From the NCBI RefSeq assembly GCF_030160715.1, contig NZ_BSOW01000010.1, positions 62,001-126,000 on the forward strand: DNA of 64,000 nt, in the 5' to 3' direction. This DNA is from Bradyrhizobium iriomotense (GTDB lineage Bacteria; Pseudomonadota; Alphaproteobacteria; Rhizobiales; Xanthobacteraceae). Under the pieces are notes generated by a model that did not search any database, had not been told where the DNA came from, and saw nothing but the letters and a program-made list of their open reading frames with translations. Positions within the stretch are counted from its first letter, which is position 1; every line of letters starts with the position of its first letter. The position numbers were made by a program, and so were the translations under genes. Of the stretch, positions 36,013 through 45,107 are shown one piece after another.

Positions 36013-36225
36013 CGGGGGTACGGGGTACCGCCCCGAAGGGCATCTCGGGTTCCGGGTAAAAAATCGCAAAACAACCCCATGCAAAGGAGCCATGGGCGGG
36101 TTTTGAGCCACGTTCGCGAAGGCGATCGAGGTTACGATCGTCCCGCGACGACGAGTTGCGAGGCGCCATTTGACCCTTCTTCGAGGGCGCGTTACCACAC
36201 GCCGGAACCGATCCAGCGAGCAGCG

Positions 36226-37314
36226 ATGTCCTTCAACACCTTCGGCCATATGTTCCGTGTCACCACCTTCGGCGAGAGCCATGGGGTGGCGATCGGCTGC
36301 GTGGTCGACGGCTGTCCGCCGCTGATCCCGCTGGTCGAGGCCGACATCCAGCGCGACCTCGATCGCCGCCGGCCCGGCCAGTCGCGCTTCACGACCCAGC
36401 GCCAGGAGCCGGACCAGGTGAAAATCCTCTCCGGCGTGATGGCGCATCCGGAGACCGGCGAGCAGGTGACGACGGGCACGCCGATCGGGCTTCTGATCGA
36501 GAACACCGACCAGCGCTCGAAGGACTATTCCGAGATCAAGGACAAGTTTCGCCCCGGCCACGCCGACTTCACCTACGAGGCCAAATACGGCTTGCGCGAC
36601 TATCGCGGCGGCGGGCGCTCCTCGGCGCGCGAGACCGCGATGCGCGTCGCCGCCGGCGCCATCGCGCGCAAGGTGCTGCCCGGTGTGACCGTGCGCGGCG
36701 CGCTGGTGCAGATCGGTCCGCACAAGATCGATCGCGACAAATGGGACTGGGACGAGGTCGCCAAGAATCCGTTCTTTTGTCCGGACAAGGACAAGGCGGC
36801 GTTCTTCGAGAGCTATCTCGACGGCATCCGCAAGAGCGGCTCCTCGATTGGTGCCGTCATCGAGGTGGTGGCCGAGGGCGTGCCGGCAGGATTGGGCGCG
36901 CCGATCTATGCAAAGCTCGACTCTGATCTCGCGGCGGCGATGATGACCATCAATGCCGTGAAGGGCGTCGAGATCGGCGCCGGTTTTGGCGCGGCCGAAT
37001 TGACCGGCGAAGAGAACGCCGACGAGATGCGCACCGGCAATGACGGCACGCGCTTCCTGTCCAATCACGCCGGTGGCGTCCTGGGCGGCATCTCCACGGG
37101 CCAGCCGGTGGTGGTGCGCTTTGCGGTGAAGCCGACCTCGTCGATCCTGCAGCCGCGCCTGACCGTCGATCGCAAGGGCGCAGACACCGAGATCATGACC
37201 AAGGGCCGCCACGACCCCTGCGTCGGCATCCGCGCGGTTCCCGTCGGCGAGGCCATGATGGCTTGCGTGCTAGCCGACCACTTCTTGCGTGATCGCGGGC
37301 AGGTGGGGCGTTAG
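36226..37314 (+). CDS. aroC: Chorismate synthase
   Basis: The last shikimate-pathway enzyme (EPSP to chorismate, FMNH2-dependent), 362 residues. ATG 36226 gives the canonical start MSFNTFGHMFRVTTFGESHG, chosen over an in-frame start at 36079. Family motifs are GESHGVAIGCVVDGCP, GGGRSSARETAMRVAAGA and SNHAGGVLGGISTGQPVVVR. FMN-binding RHDPCVGIRAVPV lies near the C-terminus. The 213-bp upstream region carries no clear regulatory motif. Confidence 0.95.
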   Translation: MSFNTFGHMFRVTTFGESHGVAIGCVVDGCPPLIPLVEADIQRDLDRRRPGQSRFTTQRQEPDQVKILSGVMAHPETGEQVTTGTPIGLLIENTDQRSKDYSEIKDKFRPGHADFTYEAKYGLRDYRGGGRSSARETAMRVAAGAIARKVLPGVTVRGALVQIGPHKIDRDKWDWDEVAKNPFFCPDKDKAAFFESYLDGIRKSGSSIGAVIEVVAEGVPAGLGAPIYAKLDSDLAAAMMTINAVKGVEIGAGFGAAELTGEENADEMRTGNDGTRFLSNHAGGVLGGISTGQPVVVRFAVKPTSSILQPRLTVDRKGADTEIMTKGRHDPCVGIRAVPVGEAMMACVLADHFLRDRGQVGR

Positions 37315-37378
37315 CGTCCGGCGCTAGCCGCCCGCGCAGCTTGACGGGGCGGAAGGTTCGCCCGCAAATTGTGGTGCC

Positions 37379-38575
37379 ATGGATGCATCTGAAATCAACG
37401 CCATCACCGACTGGCTGATCGACGGCGCGCGCTCGGCGCCGATGCCGAGCCAGATGATGGCCCAGGCTTGCGAGCGCATGGTCGCAGCCGGCCTGCCGCT
37501 GTGGCGGGTCGGTGTCTTCATTCGCACGCTGCACCCCGAAATCTTCGGCCGCAACTTCATCTGGCGGCAGGGCGCCCCCGAGGTCGAGGTCGGCACCGTG
37601 GACTTCGAGATCCAGGAGACGCCGGAATTCAAGAGGAGCCCGTTGAGCCTCGTCTTCAACCGCGGGCTCGAGGTGCGCGGCAATCCCGACAACCTCGCCG
37701 ACGTCGAGCGCTTTCCTTTTCTGTTGGATCTCAGGCAGGAGGGCGCCACGGACTATGTTGCGATGCCGCTGCGCTTCCTCGACGATACCGTCCACGCGAT
37801 GACCTTGACCACCAAACAACCCGGCGGCTTCAGCGACGCGCAGGTCGCGGCGCTGCGCGCGTTGACGAAACCTCTGACGCGCATCACCGAGATCATCACG
37901 CTGCGCCGCACCGCCACCACGTTGCTCGACACCTATGTCGGCAACCGCGCCGGCGAGCGCATCATGGGCGGTCAGATCCGTCGCGGCCACACCGACACCA
38001 TGCAGGCGGTGATCTGGCTGTCGGACCTGCGCGGCTTCACCGCGCTGTCGGACCGGCTGCCGGCCGAAACCGTGGTCGAGATCCTCAACCATTATTTCGA
38101 CTGCCAGGTCGCCTCGATCCGCGCCCATGGCGGCGAGGTGCTGAAGTTCATGGGCGACGGCCTGCTCGCGGTGTTTCCGATCGACGAATATATCGGGGAT
38201 GCGAACCACGTCTGCGCGCGCGTGCTCGAGGCCGCGCGCGAGTCGCGCTGTAGCGTCGATGCGCTGGCATTTCCGATCGGCGAGGCGATCGAGCGCTTCC
38301 GCTTCGGCGTCGCGCTGCATGTCGGCAACATCCTCTACGGCAATATCGGCGGCGGCAACCGTCTCGACTTCACCTGCATCGGCCCTGCCGTGAATCTCGC
38401 CGCGCGTCTGGAGAAGATCGCCGGCCGGATGGGGCGGACGGTGGTCGCCTCCGAAGGTTTCGTGCGCGCCTGCGGCGCCGACTGGAACGAGCTCGGCGAA
38501 TTCCCGATCGCCGGGTTTTCGACGGCGCAGCGCGTCTACGGGCTCGCCGACGAGGCGCCGGTGGTGATGGCTTAG
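37379..38575 (+). CDS. Class III adenylate/guanylate cyclase
   Basis: A 398-residue cytosolic signalling enzyme. An N-terminal sensor-like region (about 1-200) precedes the catalytic domain. The metal-binding Asp residues lie in WLSDLRGFTALSD and FMGDGLLAVFP, and the transition-state Asn/Arg in GPAVNLAARLEKIAGR. It probably makes cAMP. The DFTCIGPAVN segment contains the adenine-specifying position. It is monocistronic or linked to the downstream acetyltransferase (12 nt gap). Confidence 0.88.
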   Translation: MDASEINAITDWLIDGARSAPMPSQMMAQACERMVAAGLPLWRVGVFIRTLHPEIFGRNFIWRQGAPEVEVGTVDFEIQETPEFKRSPLSLVFNRGLEVRGNPDNLADVERFPFLLDLRQEGATDYVAMPLRFLDDTVHAMTLTTKQPGGFSDAQVAALRALTKPLTRITEIITLRRTATTLLDTYVGNRAGERIMGGQIRRGHTDTMQAVIWLSDLRGFTALSDRLPAETVVEILNHYFDCQVASIRAHGGEVLKFMGDGLLAVFPIDEYIGDANHVCARVLEAARESRCSVDALAFPIGEAIERFRFGVALHVGNILYGNIGGGNRLDFTCIGPAVNLAARLEKIAGRMGRTVVASEGFVRACGADWNELGEFPIAGFSTAQRVYGLADEAPVVMA

Positions 38576-38586
38576 GCCGTTCGGGC

Positions 38587-39141
38587 GTGAATGCGAGCGG
38601 AGAGCATTACTTGAGCGACATCATTATCCGAACCGCCACCGAGAAGGACGCGGCAGTCATCGCTGCGATCCATGTTGCAAGCTGGCGTGATGCCTATGCC
38701 CATATTCTTGCGCCGGAATTTCTGAGCGGCGGCATCGAGACCGACCGGCTTGCCGTCTGGTCGCAGCGACTCCGCGATCCCTCCTTGACGCAGTTCGTCA
38801 ACGTTGCCTGCGACCCGGGCGGGCTCGTTCAGGCGTTTGTCTGCGGCTATTGTGATTTCGATCCTGTTTGGGGAAGTCTCATCGACAATCTACACGTTCG
38901 CCCGCAGGCTCGCGGTCAGGGGATAGGTGAGCGGCTCTTTCGTGCCGCCGCCGGTCAATTTTCGGCAACGGCGACCGGCGCCGGACTGCACTTGTGGGTC
39001 TTCGAGGCGAACGCAGCAGGTCTTCGCTTCTACGAACGGCTTGGAGGTAGCGTCGTCGAGAAGGACCGTTCCGGTATTCCCGCTGCGGGAGGAAAGACTG
39101 TCCTGCGCGTCCATTGGCCGGCCGCGGCGCGGATTGGTTGA
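38587..39141 (+). CDS. GNAT family N-acetyltransferase
   Basis: About 184 residues from the GTG at 38587. A TTG at 38611, preceded by GGAGAG, would start at SDIIIRTATEKDAAVI and may be the true start. The acetyl-CoA motif is VRPQARGQGIGERLF, followed by LWVFEANAAGLRFYERLGG. This is RimI/phosphinothricin-acetyltransferase-like. It lies 12 nt after the cyclase stop. The substrate is unknown. Confidence 0.82.
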   Translation: MNASGEHYLSDIIIRTATEKDAAVIAAIHVASWRDAYAHILAPEFLSGGIETDRLAVWSQRLRDPSLTQFVNVACDPGGLVQAFVCGYCDFDPVWGSLIDNLHVRPQARGQGIGERLFRAAAGQFSATATGAGLHLWVFEANAAGLRFYERLGGSVVEKDRSGIPAAGGKTVLRVHWPAAARIG

Positions 39142-39372
39142 TCGTCCGAGGGTTTCGCAAACAGCCGCGGCGCTTCGCTGCGGTCGACAAATGTGCGATC
39201 TGCTTCCCGAAAAGGATCCCCTTCGACTGCCGTCGCCAAAATAGAGCGCGGCTTGTCACACAACCATTTTCTTCCTGCACTACCCTTATTCGACTCTGAG
39301 CCGCCCGTCGGCCAGCCCTCCCGCGGATTTTCCAGCCGACCATTTCGATTGTCATTTGCATCGAGGATAGTC

Positions 39373-41772
39373 ATGGACGCAAAGCTCGCCGACAAGCCCA
39401 AACAGCCCGCATCAGGTCGTCCGCCCGCTCGATCGCCGGTCCCCGTACGTTCCGAATTTGACGCGCTCTCAATGTCGGACCTGCTCGACGCGCGCGAGCA
39501 ATACCACGTGCATCTGATGCGCCATCCGAAGGTCGTCGCGACGGCGATCGGCTATTACCGGATTCGCAAGGGCGATACGCCGCCCGGCGTACATCCGCCC
39601 GTGCACGGCACCGGGCCGCGGAATTTGATGAACTCGGAGGTCCGCTCGTATTCCTGGCCGGCGGTTCTCGTGTTCGTGGAAGACTGGATCGCGGCGACCG
39701 ACTTCGGCAGCGGTCGACCCTATGACGCCGACGAGATCGTGCCGAAGACATTGTATCTGCCCGACGGCCGGCGCGTTCCCGTTTGCGTCATCGAAGCCCC
39801 GAAAGACCCGAAGACTCCAGACGCGCCCGACGTCAAAAGGCATCCGCTGAACAACATCGGCAGCGGCCACCCAGTCTTCGTCGAGGTCCAGAACCGCAAC
39901 CATTTCGCGACGATCGCGTGCCTTGTGACCGACGGGCACAGGACCTACGCGCTGACCAACAGACACGTGACCGGCGAGCCTGGTCTCGAGCTATCGTCTC
40001 AGCTCGGTGGGCGCTCGCAGCCGATCGGCCTCTCATCACCGCATCAGGCGACGCGCGTGCCGTTCACGGACCTCTATCCGGGCTGGCCCGGCAAGGCCGT
40101 GTACGTGAACATGGATGCCGGGCTGATCGATGTCACGGATGTCAATTCCTGGACAGCTAAGCTCCAGGACAATTCCGTGATGGGGCCCATGGTCGATCTC
40201 TCCGTGGCAAACTTCCCAATGTCGCTGCTCGGCCGCTATGTGCGCGGGTACGGCGCGGCCTCGAACCGCTGGGTGTTTGGCGAAGTGCAGGCGCTGTTCT
40301 ATCGCTACAAATCGAAGGGCGGCTTCGAATATGTTGCCGATTTCTTCATCGGCCCCCGGACCCCGACGCCGGACCGTCCCGAGCAGCCGTCCTTCGCGAC
40401 CATGCCGGGTGACTCCGGCACACTTTGGCTGCTCGAGCCGAGCGGCGACAAGAGCCGCATCGACGGCAATGATGCGGCAGGCACGATGCGGCCTCTGGCG
40501 CTGCAATGGGGCGCGAACCGGCTCTACTCCAGTCTGAGCTCGCAGCCGCATTCCTACGCGCTCGCCACGTGCCTCAGCACGATCTGCGACCGCTTGGATG
40601 TCGACGTGGTTCGGGACTGGAATCTGGACCAGCCCGACACTTGGGGCGCGGTCGGCCACTTCGCGATTGCGAGCCGGGTCGCCAAAGCGCTGTCCGAGGA
40701 CGTGCCGACGCTCAAGGAGCTGATGGACAACAACGCTGAGATCATCAGCCACGACGATCAAACGATCCTTTCCGATGAATTCAAGAAGATGGGCGATCTG
40801 GACTTCATTCCGATGGCGGACGTGCCGGATTTCTTCTGGAAGCACGGACATCAAGGGCACAACCGGCCGTTCGAGGGACCGAACCATTTCGCCGATATGG
40901 ATCAGGTCCGCGAGTCCGACGGCATCGACCTTCTCGAGCTGTGCAAGGATCCCAAGAATATCGATCCGAAGGTGTGGAACGACTTCTATTCGAGCGTCGA
41001 GGATCTGCTGGACGGTGGGCCGATCACGATGCCGCACCGCGGACTTCTGCCGTTCCGCGTGTGGCAGATATTCGAGGCCATGGTGCAGTTCGTCCGCGAC
41101 GACGACATGCCAAGCTTCGTCTGCGCCGCCGGCGTTCTCACGCACTATGTCGGCGATTCATGCCAGCCGCTGCACATTTCCTATCTGCACGATGGCAACC
41201 CGATGAATTCAACCAGCCACACGGTCCATCACCACGACGGCACGACGAGCATCACACATATCCCGGAGGGGCGGGGACTGCACGGTGCCTACGAGGACGA
41301 TATGGTGAATGCGCACCGCAAGCAGATCCTGGACGGCCTGGACGAGACGCCGGCGGTGCAGAAGTCGGAGCTCATCGCCAGCGGACGGGACGCGGCGCAA
41401 GCGACGATCGAGCTCATGCGGGCGACGTTCGAGGCCCTGCCGCCGCCGGACATGCTGCGGGACTACCTGGCCGCGATCAAGAAGAACCAGGATACGACTG
41501 AGATGTTCTGGAAGAACTACGGGCTCGCAACGATCAAGGCGATGCAGGACGGTACGCATCTGCTCGCCGTGCTCTGGGAGAGCGCCTGGGTTACGGGTGG
41601 TGGAGAAGACGCGAAACGGTCCACGGCGCGGCTGAAGCCCGAGCAGGCCATGGGGATTTGTGCGCCCGCGGAGTTCCTGCCATCATGCAGCATTACCACT
41701 GTCGGCAAGTTTCTCGGCAATGCGGCGGCGAAGTCGAAGCCGAAAGGAAAGCCGAAGACAAAGAAGAAGTAG
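39373..41772 (+). CDS. Trypsin-like serine protease fused to a zinc phospholipase C/S1-P1 nuclease-like domain
   Basis: A 799-residue protein from ATG 39373. A longer frame to 39193 adds unlikely sequence, and GAGGATAG precedes 39373. There is no signal peptide. Residues about 50-400 form a trypsin/Nal1-like protease: catalytic His198 in ALTNRHV, Asp248 in NMDAGLIDV, Ser348 in MPGDSGTLW. Residues about 420-745 follow the zinc-PLC/S1-P1 nuclease pattern. This begins with W424-GAVG-H429, then H505, then H591-(4)-D595-(6)-H601 in THYVGDSCQPLH, and H637-(4)-E641. That spacing matches Bacillus cereus PLC (His118, Asp122, His128, His142, Glu146). The tail (about 787-799) is Lys-rich. I know of no characterised protein with this architecture. 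It converges on a monooxygenase gene. Confidence 0.72.
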   Translation: MDAKLADKPKQPASGRPPARSPVPVRSEFDALSMSDLLDAREQYHVHLMRHPKVVATAIGYYRIRKGDTPPGVHPPVHGTGPRNLMNSEVRSYSWPAVLVFVEDWIAATDFGSGRPYDADEIVPKTLYLPDGRRVPVCVIEAPKDPKTPDAPDVKRHPLNNIGSGHPVFVEVQNRNHFATIACLVTDGHRTYALTNRHVTGEPGLELSSQLGGRSQPIGLSSPHQATRVPFTDLYPGWPGKAVYVNMDAGLIDVTDVNSWTAKLQDNSVMGPMVDLSVANFPMSLLGRYVRGYGAASNRWVFGEVQALFYRYKSKGGFEYVADFFIGPRTPTPDRPEQPSFATMPGDSGTLWLLEPSGDKSRIDGNDAAGTMRPLALQWGANRLYSSLSSQPHSYALATCLSTICDRLDVDVVRDWNLDQPDTWGAVGHFAIASRVAKALSEDVPTLKELMDNNAEIISHDDQTILSDEFKKMGDLDFIPMADVPDFFWKHGHQGHNRPFEGPNHFADMDQVRESDGIDLLELCKDPKNIDPKVWNDFYSSVEDLLDGGPITMPHRGLLPFRVWQIFEAMVQFVRDDDMPSFVCAAGVLTHYVGDSCQPLHISYLHDGNPMNSTSHTVHHHDGTTSITHIPEGRGLHGAYEDDMVNAHRKQILDGLDETPAVQKSELIASGRDAAQATIELMRATFEALPPPDMLRDYLAAIKKNQDTTEMFWKNYGLATIKAMQDGTHLLAVLWESAWVTGGGEDAKRSTARLKPEQAMGICAPAEFLPSCSITTVGKFLGNAAAKSKPKGKPKTKKK

Positions 41773-41808
41773 CGGAACTTCGAGCTCTGCTTCATTTGGG
41801 CGGCCTTT

Positions 41809-41842
41809 GCGCGATGACGATTGATCCCCAATCTCATCGCGC
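41809..41842. terminator. Hairpin between convergent genes, related to genus repeat
   Basis: The 9-bp stem GCGCGATGA / TCATCGCGC has a 16-nt loop. The reverse complement of the right arm (AAGCGCGATGAGATT) also occurs at 29600-29614, so it is a fragment of the same repeat family reused as an intergenic terminator. Confidence 0.5.
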
Positions 41843-41861
41843 TTCAGGCTGGGATGGCGTG

Positions 41862-43340
41862 CTACGTCGCGGCGGGCGGCCCGAACCAGGTGGTAAGCGC
41901 GTCAGCGAGCCCTGACCGCGTCCGGTCGCCCACCCAGGCCACATATCCATCGGGCCGAACCAGCACGGCGTCGGGTGCCATGACCGCGCCAATCACCGGA
42001 AGCTCCCACGTCTCGGCGCATCTGGCATCGATCGCCTGAACGCGATCCTGCCACGGCGTGACGTCGAGGCCGCCGGACTCACCGAAGTTGAGGAGGACCG
42101 GCCGTGCATCGTGTAGGAGACTGAAGACTCGCAGCGAACCGTTCGCTGTGACGAGGTCGAGATCGGGCATGCGGCGTCCGAGCAGCGGATGTCCCGCGCC
42201 GAGATCGTAGTGAATATCGAGACCTGACATCATCGCGGCGACGCGCTTGCGCGGTTCGTCCATGCCCAAGAGTTCGGACACCGCCTCGCGCAAGGCCTCG
42301 ATGCGGTCGTCGTAGCGAAGTAGCGCTGTCTGCGCCATCGTGTTCCGCAGCGCGCGCTGTGCGACCGGGTGGCGCTCGGAATGGTAGGTGTCGAGGAGAG
42401 TTGCCGGCGAAGTGCCGTTCACCACCTGCGCAAGCTTCCATCCCAGATTCACCGCATCCTGCACGCCGATCTGGAGGCCCTGTCCGCCCATCGGCGGATG
42501 CACATGTGCGGCGTCGCCAGCCAGCAGGACCCGTCCGTCACGGTAGGAGGCTGCCTGCCGCGTCATGTCGGTGAACCTGGAGATCGAGGTGGGGCTGTGG
42601 ATCCCGTAGTCGGTCCCGTATATGGCAACGAGCGCCTCGCTGAGATCGCGCAGCGTGGGCTCGGCGGTGCGTCCGACGTGCCGTTCGGTCACCATGACGC
42701 GCACCGGGCCGTTCTCCACGCGAGAGAAGGAATGGATGCCCTTGTCATCGCGGCGAAGGCCCCACTGCGGCTCTTCGGCCGCTTCGATCTCGGCGAGCAG
42801 GCAACTGATCGTCGGATCCCAGCCGGGGAAGTCGATGCCAGCGGCTTTCCGGATCGTGCTGCGTCCGCCGTCGCACCCGACGAGATAGTCCGCCCACAGG
42901 GATTGGCCATCGACGAGCGCGACGTCGACGCCGGTCTCGTCCTGAGTGATGTCCGTCACTTCGCGTCCGCGGTAGATCGGCACCCCCAATTCATCGACCC
43001 AATCGGCGAGGATGCGCTCGATCAGGTTCTGCCGCAATGCGAGCCCGTAAGGGTGCCGGGTGGGAAAGTCGCTGATGTCCAGGCGGATCCAGGCAAAGCC
43101 CGCGACCTGCGCCACCTGGCCCTGTGCGAGGAACCGGTCGGCGAGTCCACGTTGATCAAGGACCTCGATGGTGCGTGCATGCAGACCGCCCGCGCGCGAG
43201 CCGGTGAGGTCCCGGCTCAATCGCCGTTCGATGATGGCGACGTCGACGCCCGCCAGTGCCAGTTCGCCCGCCAGCATCAGTCCCGTCGGACCTGCTCCGA
43301 CGATCACCACCGCATGCCTGGTCGACAGCAATTCAGTCAT
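41862..43340 (-). CDS. FAD-dependent aromatic monooxygenase (PheA/TfdB, rifampicin-monooxygenase-like)
   Basis: A 492-residue class A flavoprotein monooxygenase. ATG 43340 has GGGAG at correct spacing; a frame to 43424 does not. The FAD motif is VVIVGAGPTGLMLAGE at the N-terminus, the DG motif VGCDGGRSTIRKAAG, and the GD motif RVLLAGDAAHVHPPMGGQG. The C-terminal thioredoxin-like extension (about 370-492) is typical of PheA/TfdB and Rox enzymes. It hydroxylates an aromatic or polyketide-type substrate with NAD(P)H and O2, possibly in detoxification. Confidence 0.85.
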   Translation of the reverse strand: MTELLSTRHAVVIVGAGPTGLMLAGELALAGVDVAIIERRLSRDLTGSRAGGLHARTIEVLDQRGLADRFLAQGQVAQVAGFAWIRLDISDFPTRHPYGLALRQNLIERILADWVDELGVPIYRGREVTDITQDETGVDVALVDGQSLWADYLVGCDGGRSTIRKAAGIDFPGWDPTISCLLAEIEAAEEPQWGLRRDDKGIHSFSRVENGPVRVMVTERHVGRTAEPTLRDLSEALVAIYGTDYGIHSPTSISRFTDMTRQAASYRDGRVLLAGDAAHVHPPMGGQGLQIGVQDAVNLGWKLAQVVNGTSPATLLDTYHSERHPVAQRALRNTMAQTALLRYDDRIEALREAVSELLGMDEPRKRVAAMMSGLDIHYDLGAGHPLLGRRMPDLDLVTANGSLRVFSLLHDARPVLLNFGESGGLDVTPWQDRVQAIDARCAETWELPVIGAVMAPDAVLVRPDGYVAWVGDRTRSGLADALTTWFGPPAAT

Positions 43341-43567
43341 TCGCAACTCCCGTAGGTTCTGGCTTGGGGCCGCCGGTTCTACGGGATGGTCGGGGTCTTG
43401 AAGCAAGCCCCTTGCGCGCCACATATTAAGCTGGGAGGAGAGTGTTGCCGTCCTCCGTCTGTCCGCGACTGAGCGAGTTATCTGTCCTCGACCGTTAGGT
43501 CTGGGTGTGGCGTTCGTCCGTCCCCTCCGGATAATCGCGCACGCGGTGCTTCAACTGGGCGCCGCAA

Positions 43568-44338
43568 CTAGCTGCGGTCCCTACGAATATACGACCGCTT
43601 CAATCCGAGTGTCAGGATCGTCAGGGTGATCCATAGCCGCAGCATGGCGAAGCTGAAGATGAAGACGAAGTAGATCAGGTTCTTGGTGAACTGGCTCGCC
43701 GTTGAGGTCTGCCAGAAATTCCAGATCGCACTGCGAACCACCTCCTGCCCGTAGAAAAGTGCGATATTGACCACGCCGAGCACGATCACGGCGGCCCCGA
43801 GCCACAGCCCGCGCCGGGCGAGCTCGGCAATCGCGGCAAACAGCGCGATCTGGCCATCGTTGCGCTCGGCATGGACGATGATGAGCAGCACCAGTGCAGC
43901 GATCAATGCGCTCCAGAAGCGTCCGATATGGGTGAACTGGTCGAAAGCCATGCCGTCGAGGCCGGCCATCAGATGTCGCGACAATCCTGCATAGCCGATT
44001 GCTTCGGTGCCGAGGGACACGGCAATCATCAGAAGCGTGATCCGCCAGAAGATCGCGAAGGACAGCTTGAACTGTTCGCCCATCGTCAGCTCGCCGAGGG
44101 AAGACTGACCGCCCGCGGCTTCGATCGAGCGCTGCGCGGTCGCAAAGAAGGCCAGCAGCACCGACAAGTCGGAAATGATCGTCGCCGGCAGCGCCGCAGG
44201 ACCGCCGCCGAACGCGATCACCCGCATGGCGGCCGCCAGGATCAGCCAGGGCAGGGCATGCAGAAGTTTGAAGGGGCCGAACGAGGTCTCGGGGCGGGCG
44301 GGCCGGAGCTCGAGTTGCTTGCGCAGTGCGATTGTCAT
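43568..44338 (-). CDS. Hypothetical polytopic membrane protein
   Basis: A 256-residue protein with six or seven hydrophobic segments spread over the full length (for example PWLILAAAMRVIAFGGG and LWLGAAVIVLGVVNIALF) and a basic C-terminus KRSYIRRDRS. No catalytic or transport motif is recognised. It lies 85 nt downstream of clpS on the same strand and could be the last gene of the fluoride operon or an independent unit. Confidence 0.65.
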   Translation of the reverse strand: MTIALRKQLELRPARPETSFGPFKLLHALPWLILAAAMRVIAFGGGPAALPATIISDLSVLLAFFATAQRSIEAAGGQSSLGELTMGEQFKLSFAIFWRITLLMIAVSLGTEAIGYAGLSRHLMAGLDGMAFDQFTHIGRFWSALIAALVLLIIVHAERNDGQIALFAAIAELARRGLWLGAAVIVLGVVNIALFYGQEVVRSAIWNFWQTSTASQFTKNLIYFVFIFSFAMLRLWITLTILTLGLKRSYIRRDRS

Positions 44339-44423
44339 CGCGTGGTGGTGACACAGGAGATTGAACCTGCGGTAGCAACGATCGGTAAAATTGACGCAAA
44401 AGCGTGCGGCAGACTGGCGCGCT

Positions 44424-44729
44424 CTATTCCTCCGGCTCGGTGGTGAACAATAGCGGATAGCCCTTGGCGCGGCCGGCGTCGGTGGCGCGCGTCGCCTTGG
44501 TCTCGGCGACGTCCTTGGTGAAGACGGCGACGACGCAAGCGCCCAGCTTGTGCGCGGTGATCATGACCTTGTAGGCCTGATCCGCCGTCATGCGGAATTC
44601 GGCCTTCAGCACCAGGGTGACGAAGTCGCGCGGCGTGAAGTCGTCGTTGAGCAGGATGACCTTGTGCAGCCGCGGCCGCTCGACCTTGGTCTTCGTTCTG
44701 GTTTTCGGCTTGGTGACGGCGTCGTTCAT
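44424..44729 (-). CDS. clpS: ATP-dependent Clp protease adaptor ClpS
   Basis: A 101-residue N-end-rule adaptor delivering substrates to ClpAP. ATG 44729 is preceded by GGAGG. The N-terminal extension is basic (TKPKTRTKTKVERP). The core has VILLNDDFTPRDFVTLVL and GACVVAVFTKDVAETKA. The DDF (not DDY) variant resembles the second, ClpS2-type paralogue of alphaproteobacteria. No clpA is adjacent. It follows DUF190 by 34 nt in the fluoride operon, an unexpected neighbourhood. Confidence 0.88.
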   Translation of the reverse strand: MNDAVTKPKTRTKTKVERPRLHKVILLNDDFTPRDFVTLVLKAEFRMTADQAYKVMITAHKLGACVVAVFTKDVAETKATRATDAGRAKGYPLLFTTEPEE

Positions 44730-44763
44730 TCCGCCTCCGAAAAACGCGAGGGGTTCCAGCCGC

Positions 44764-45105
44764 TTAAGACGCGGCCTTCTCACCATATTGCAGGACCTGC
44801 ACCTTCTCCAAGGTGATCAGCCCGCTCGACATCATGCCATCCAGGATGGGCAGGAATGCGTTGATGTTGTCCTCGCTATCGACGATTTCGATCAGCAGCG
44901 GCAGGTCTTCCGACAGCCGCAGGATTTTCGAGGTGTGCAGCCGGCTCGATTTGCCAAAACCCATCGGCCCGCGCAGCACAGTGGCGCCGGCAAGGTGCCG
45001 TTCGCGCGCGCTGATCACGATCGCTTCATAGAGCGGCTTGCCGTCGAAATGGTCGTTCTCGCCGATGAAGATGCGGAGCAGCACTGCTTGACGGGGAATT
45101 TGCAT
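44764..45105 (-). CDS. DUF190 domain-containing protein
   Basis: A 113-residue protein starting at ATG 45105 with AAGGAG upstream. The DUF190 features LLRIFIGENDHFDGKPLYEAIV and RHLAGATVLRGPMGFG are clear. The fold resembles the PII signalling proteins. DUF190 genes are commonly linked to crcB, which holds here: the crcB stop is 2 nt from this start. A regulatory or accessory role in fluoride export is inferred. Confidence 0.85.
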   Translation of the reverse strand: MQIPRQAVLLRIFIGENDHFDGKPLYEAIVISARERHLAGATVLRGPMGFGKSSRLHTSKILRLSEDLPLLIEIVDSEDNINAFLPILDGMMSSGLITLEKVQVLQYGEKAAS

Positions 45106-45107
45106 GA

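Noticed and set aside
35305..37212. A 635-residue minus-strand protein opposite fabI/aroC
   Set aside because: Compositional shadow in high-GC DNA; no family features, and it overlaps well-identified genes.
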